From assembly GCA_031263435.1 (NCBI GenBank), contig JAISFT010000053.1, forward strand, positions 1 through 5,529: 5,529 bases of DNA, given 5' to 3'. The notes below the pieces were generated by a model that was not told where the DNA came from, searched no databases, and saw only the letters and a list, made by a program, of their open reading frames with translations. This document shows positions 4,966-5,529 of the stretch, piece by piece; the stretch's first letter is position 1, and each line of letters starts with the position of its first letter. The DNA is from Treponema sp. Its GTDB lineage: Bacteria > Spirochaetota > Spirochaetia > Treponematales > Breznakiellaceae. The translations under genes were made by a program, and so were the position numbers.

Positions 4966-5529
4966 TCATTCAATTTTATATTCGACTTTTATTTCTGTGG
5001 TTATTTCCAGCTCGCCGGTTGGTATATTTGAAAATCCATCGCCAGATGAAACCGCGCTTGAATACAATGTATTTGATTGCGTGAGCATTGCATTTCTGTT
5101 ATTTGATTCGCTTATATTTTGAACTCCGGCAATTCTCTTTCCAGAAAGTAAGGCGTATTGTTCAGCCTTATCAAGTGCTTTTTGAAAGGCCAACTCACGC
5201 GATTGACGGAATAGTTCCGTTTTTTCTTTAATGTCAAACCTTATATCACGTATTGATATATTATCGATTAGAACCATTTTATCCAAAATTGTCGATAATT
5301 TTGTTGAATTATTCTTTATATCATCAATGGTTACAATAATAGTCTGCTCTGCCCGCTGGCCTACATAAACCATAGTCCCGTCTCTATATTGATTTTCTAT
5401 ACCATAACTTAATGAGACTGTTTTAATATTATTATCAACAATGTTTTCTTCTTTTAAAATCATCAACGCATTTTGTACACTCGTACTTACCGCGTTTCTT
5501 GCCTGTTCCGTTGTTGATGAAATATTTTT
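4966..5529 (-). CDS. SIMPL (DUF541) domain protein, C-terminal part (runs off the right edge)
   Basis: The frame is open from the window edge to TGA at 4968-4966, giving 187 residues. It fits the SIMPL/DUF541 family: an EQARNAVSTSVQNAL helix, IKTVSLSYGIENQYRDG, then YVGQRAEQTIIVTIDDI, the helical ELAFQKALDKAEQYALLSG, and GVQNISES. Family members are usually exported (periplasmic or outer-surface) proteins of about 230-250 residues, so roughly 40-60 N-terminal residues, including any signal peptide, lie outside. The family's biochemical role is poorly defined. A TTG at 5466 could be called as a start, but homology continues upstream of it. The gene is strikingly AT-rich compared with the nrd operon and is convergent to it, so it is not part of the operon. 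Confidence 0.85.
   Translation of the reverse strand, partial: KNISSTTEQARNAVSTSVQNALMILKEENIVDNNIKTVSLSYGIENQYRDGTMVYVGQRAEQTIIVTIDDIKNNSTKLSTILDKMVLIDNISIRDIRFDIKEKTELFRQSRELAFQKALDKAEQYALLSGKRIAGVQNISESNNRNAMLTQSNTLYSSAVSSGDGFSNIPTGELEITTEIKVEYKIE

Noticed and set aside
5466..5466. TTG at 5466 as the true start of the SIMPL protein
   Set aside because: Family-like sequence (EQARNAVSTSVQNA) continues in frame upstream to the window edge, so the gene is truncated by the window, not started here.

Overview
The window holds a complete anaerobic (class III) ribonucleotide reductase locus on the + strand. It is flanked by a partial insertion-sequence transposase on the left and a partial SIMPL/DUF541 gene on the right, both on the - strand. 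An oxygen-sensitive class III reductase with its own NrdR, next to a transposase, points to a strict or facultative anaerobe. The protein flavour looks to me like a spirochaete, possibly a gut Treponema. That assignment is an impression, not something the sequence proves.

Layout. Positions 1-513 (-) encode the N-terminal 171 residues of a DDE transposase with an InsH/PF05598-like N-terminal region; its extended -10 promoter and a start-masking stem lie just upstream. Positions about 608-923 have no convincing gene but carry a hairpin-rich block that looks like a dispersed repeat. Positions 924-1021 are the operon control region: a good sigma70-type promoter (TTGCAC, 17 bp, TATGAT) with two NrdR-box-like 16-mers. 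The operon follows: nrdR (1022-1486), nrdD (GTG start at 1479, to 3557), a 181-residue protein (3634-4179) and an nrdG-type radical-SAM activase (4200-4913). The convergent AT-rich SIMPL gene (4966 to the window edge, -) closes the window.

The main point of interest is that NrdD is split. The large protein ends just after its C-terminal zinc-binding Cys/His cluster and lacks the glycyl-radical motif every class III reductase needs. That motif (RIVGY, followed by WNRGKREEY) is in the next gene, where it is fused through a repeat-bearing linker to a thioredoxin/glutaredoxin-fold domain with a CPAC redox motif. Both new ends, the tail of NrdD and the head of the small protein, have clean 3-4 heptad patterns, so they may dock as a coiled coil. 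Inferred model: NrdG makes the radical on the small protein, the small protein inserts its glycyl loop into NrdD, and its tethered redoxin re-reduces the active-site cysteines. NrdR, sensing nucleotides through its ATP cone, would repress the whole operon.

Base composition changes sharply after nrdG. By hand count it is 65% G+C at 4561-4620 and 22.5% at 5221-5340, which suggests that the right flank has a different origin.
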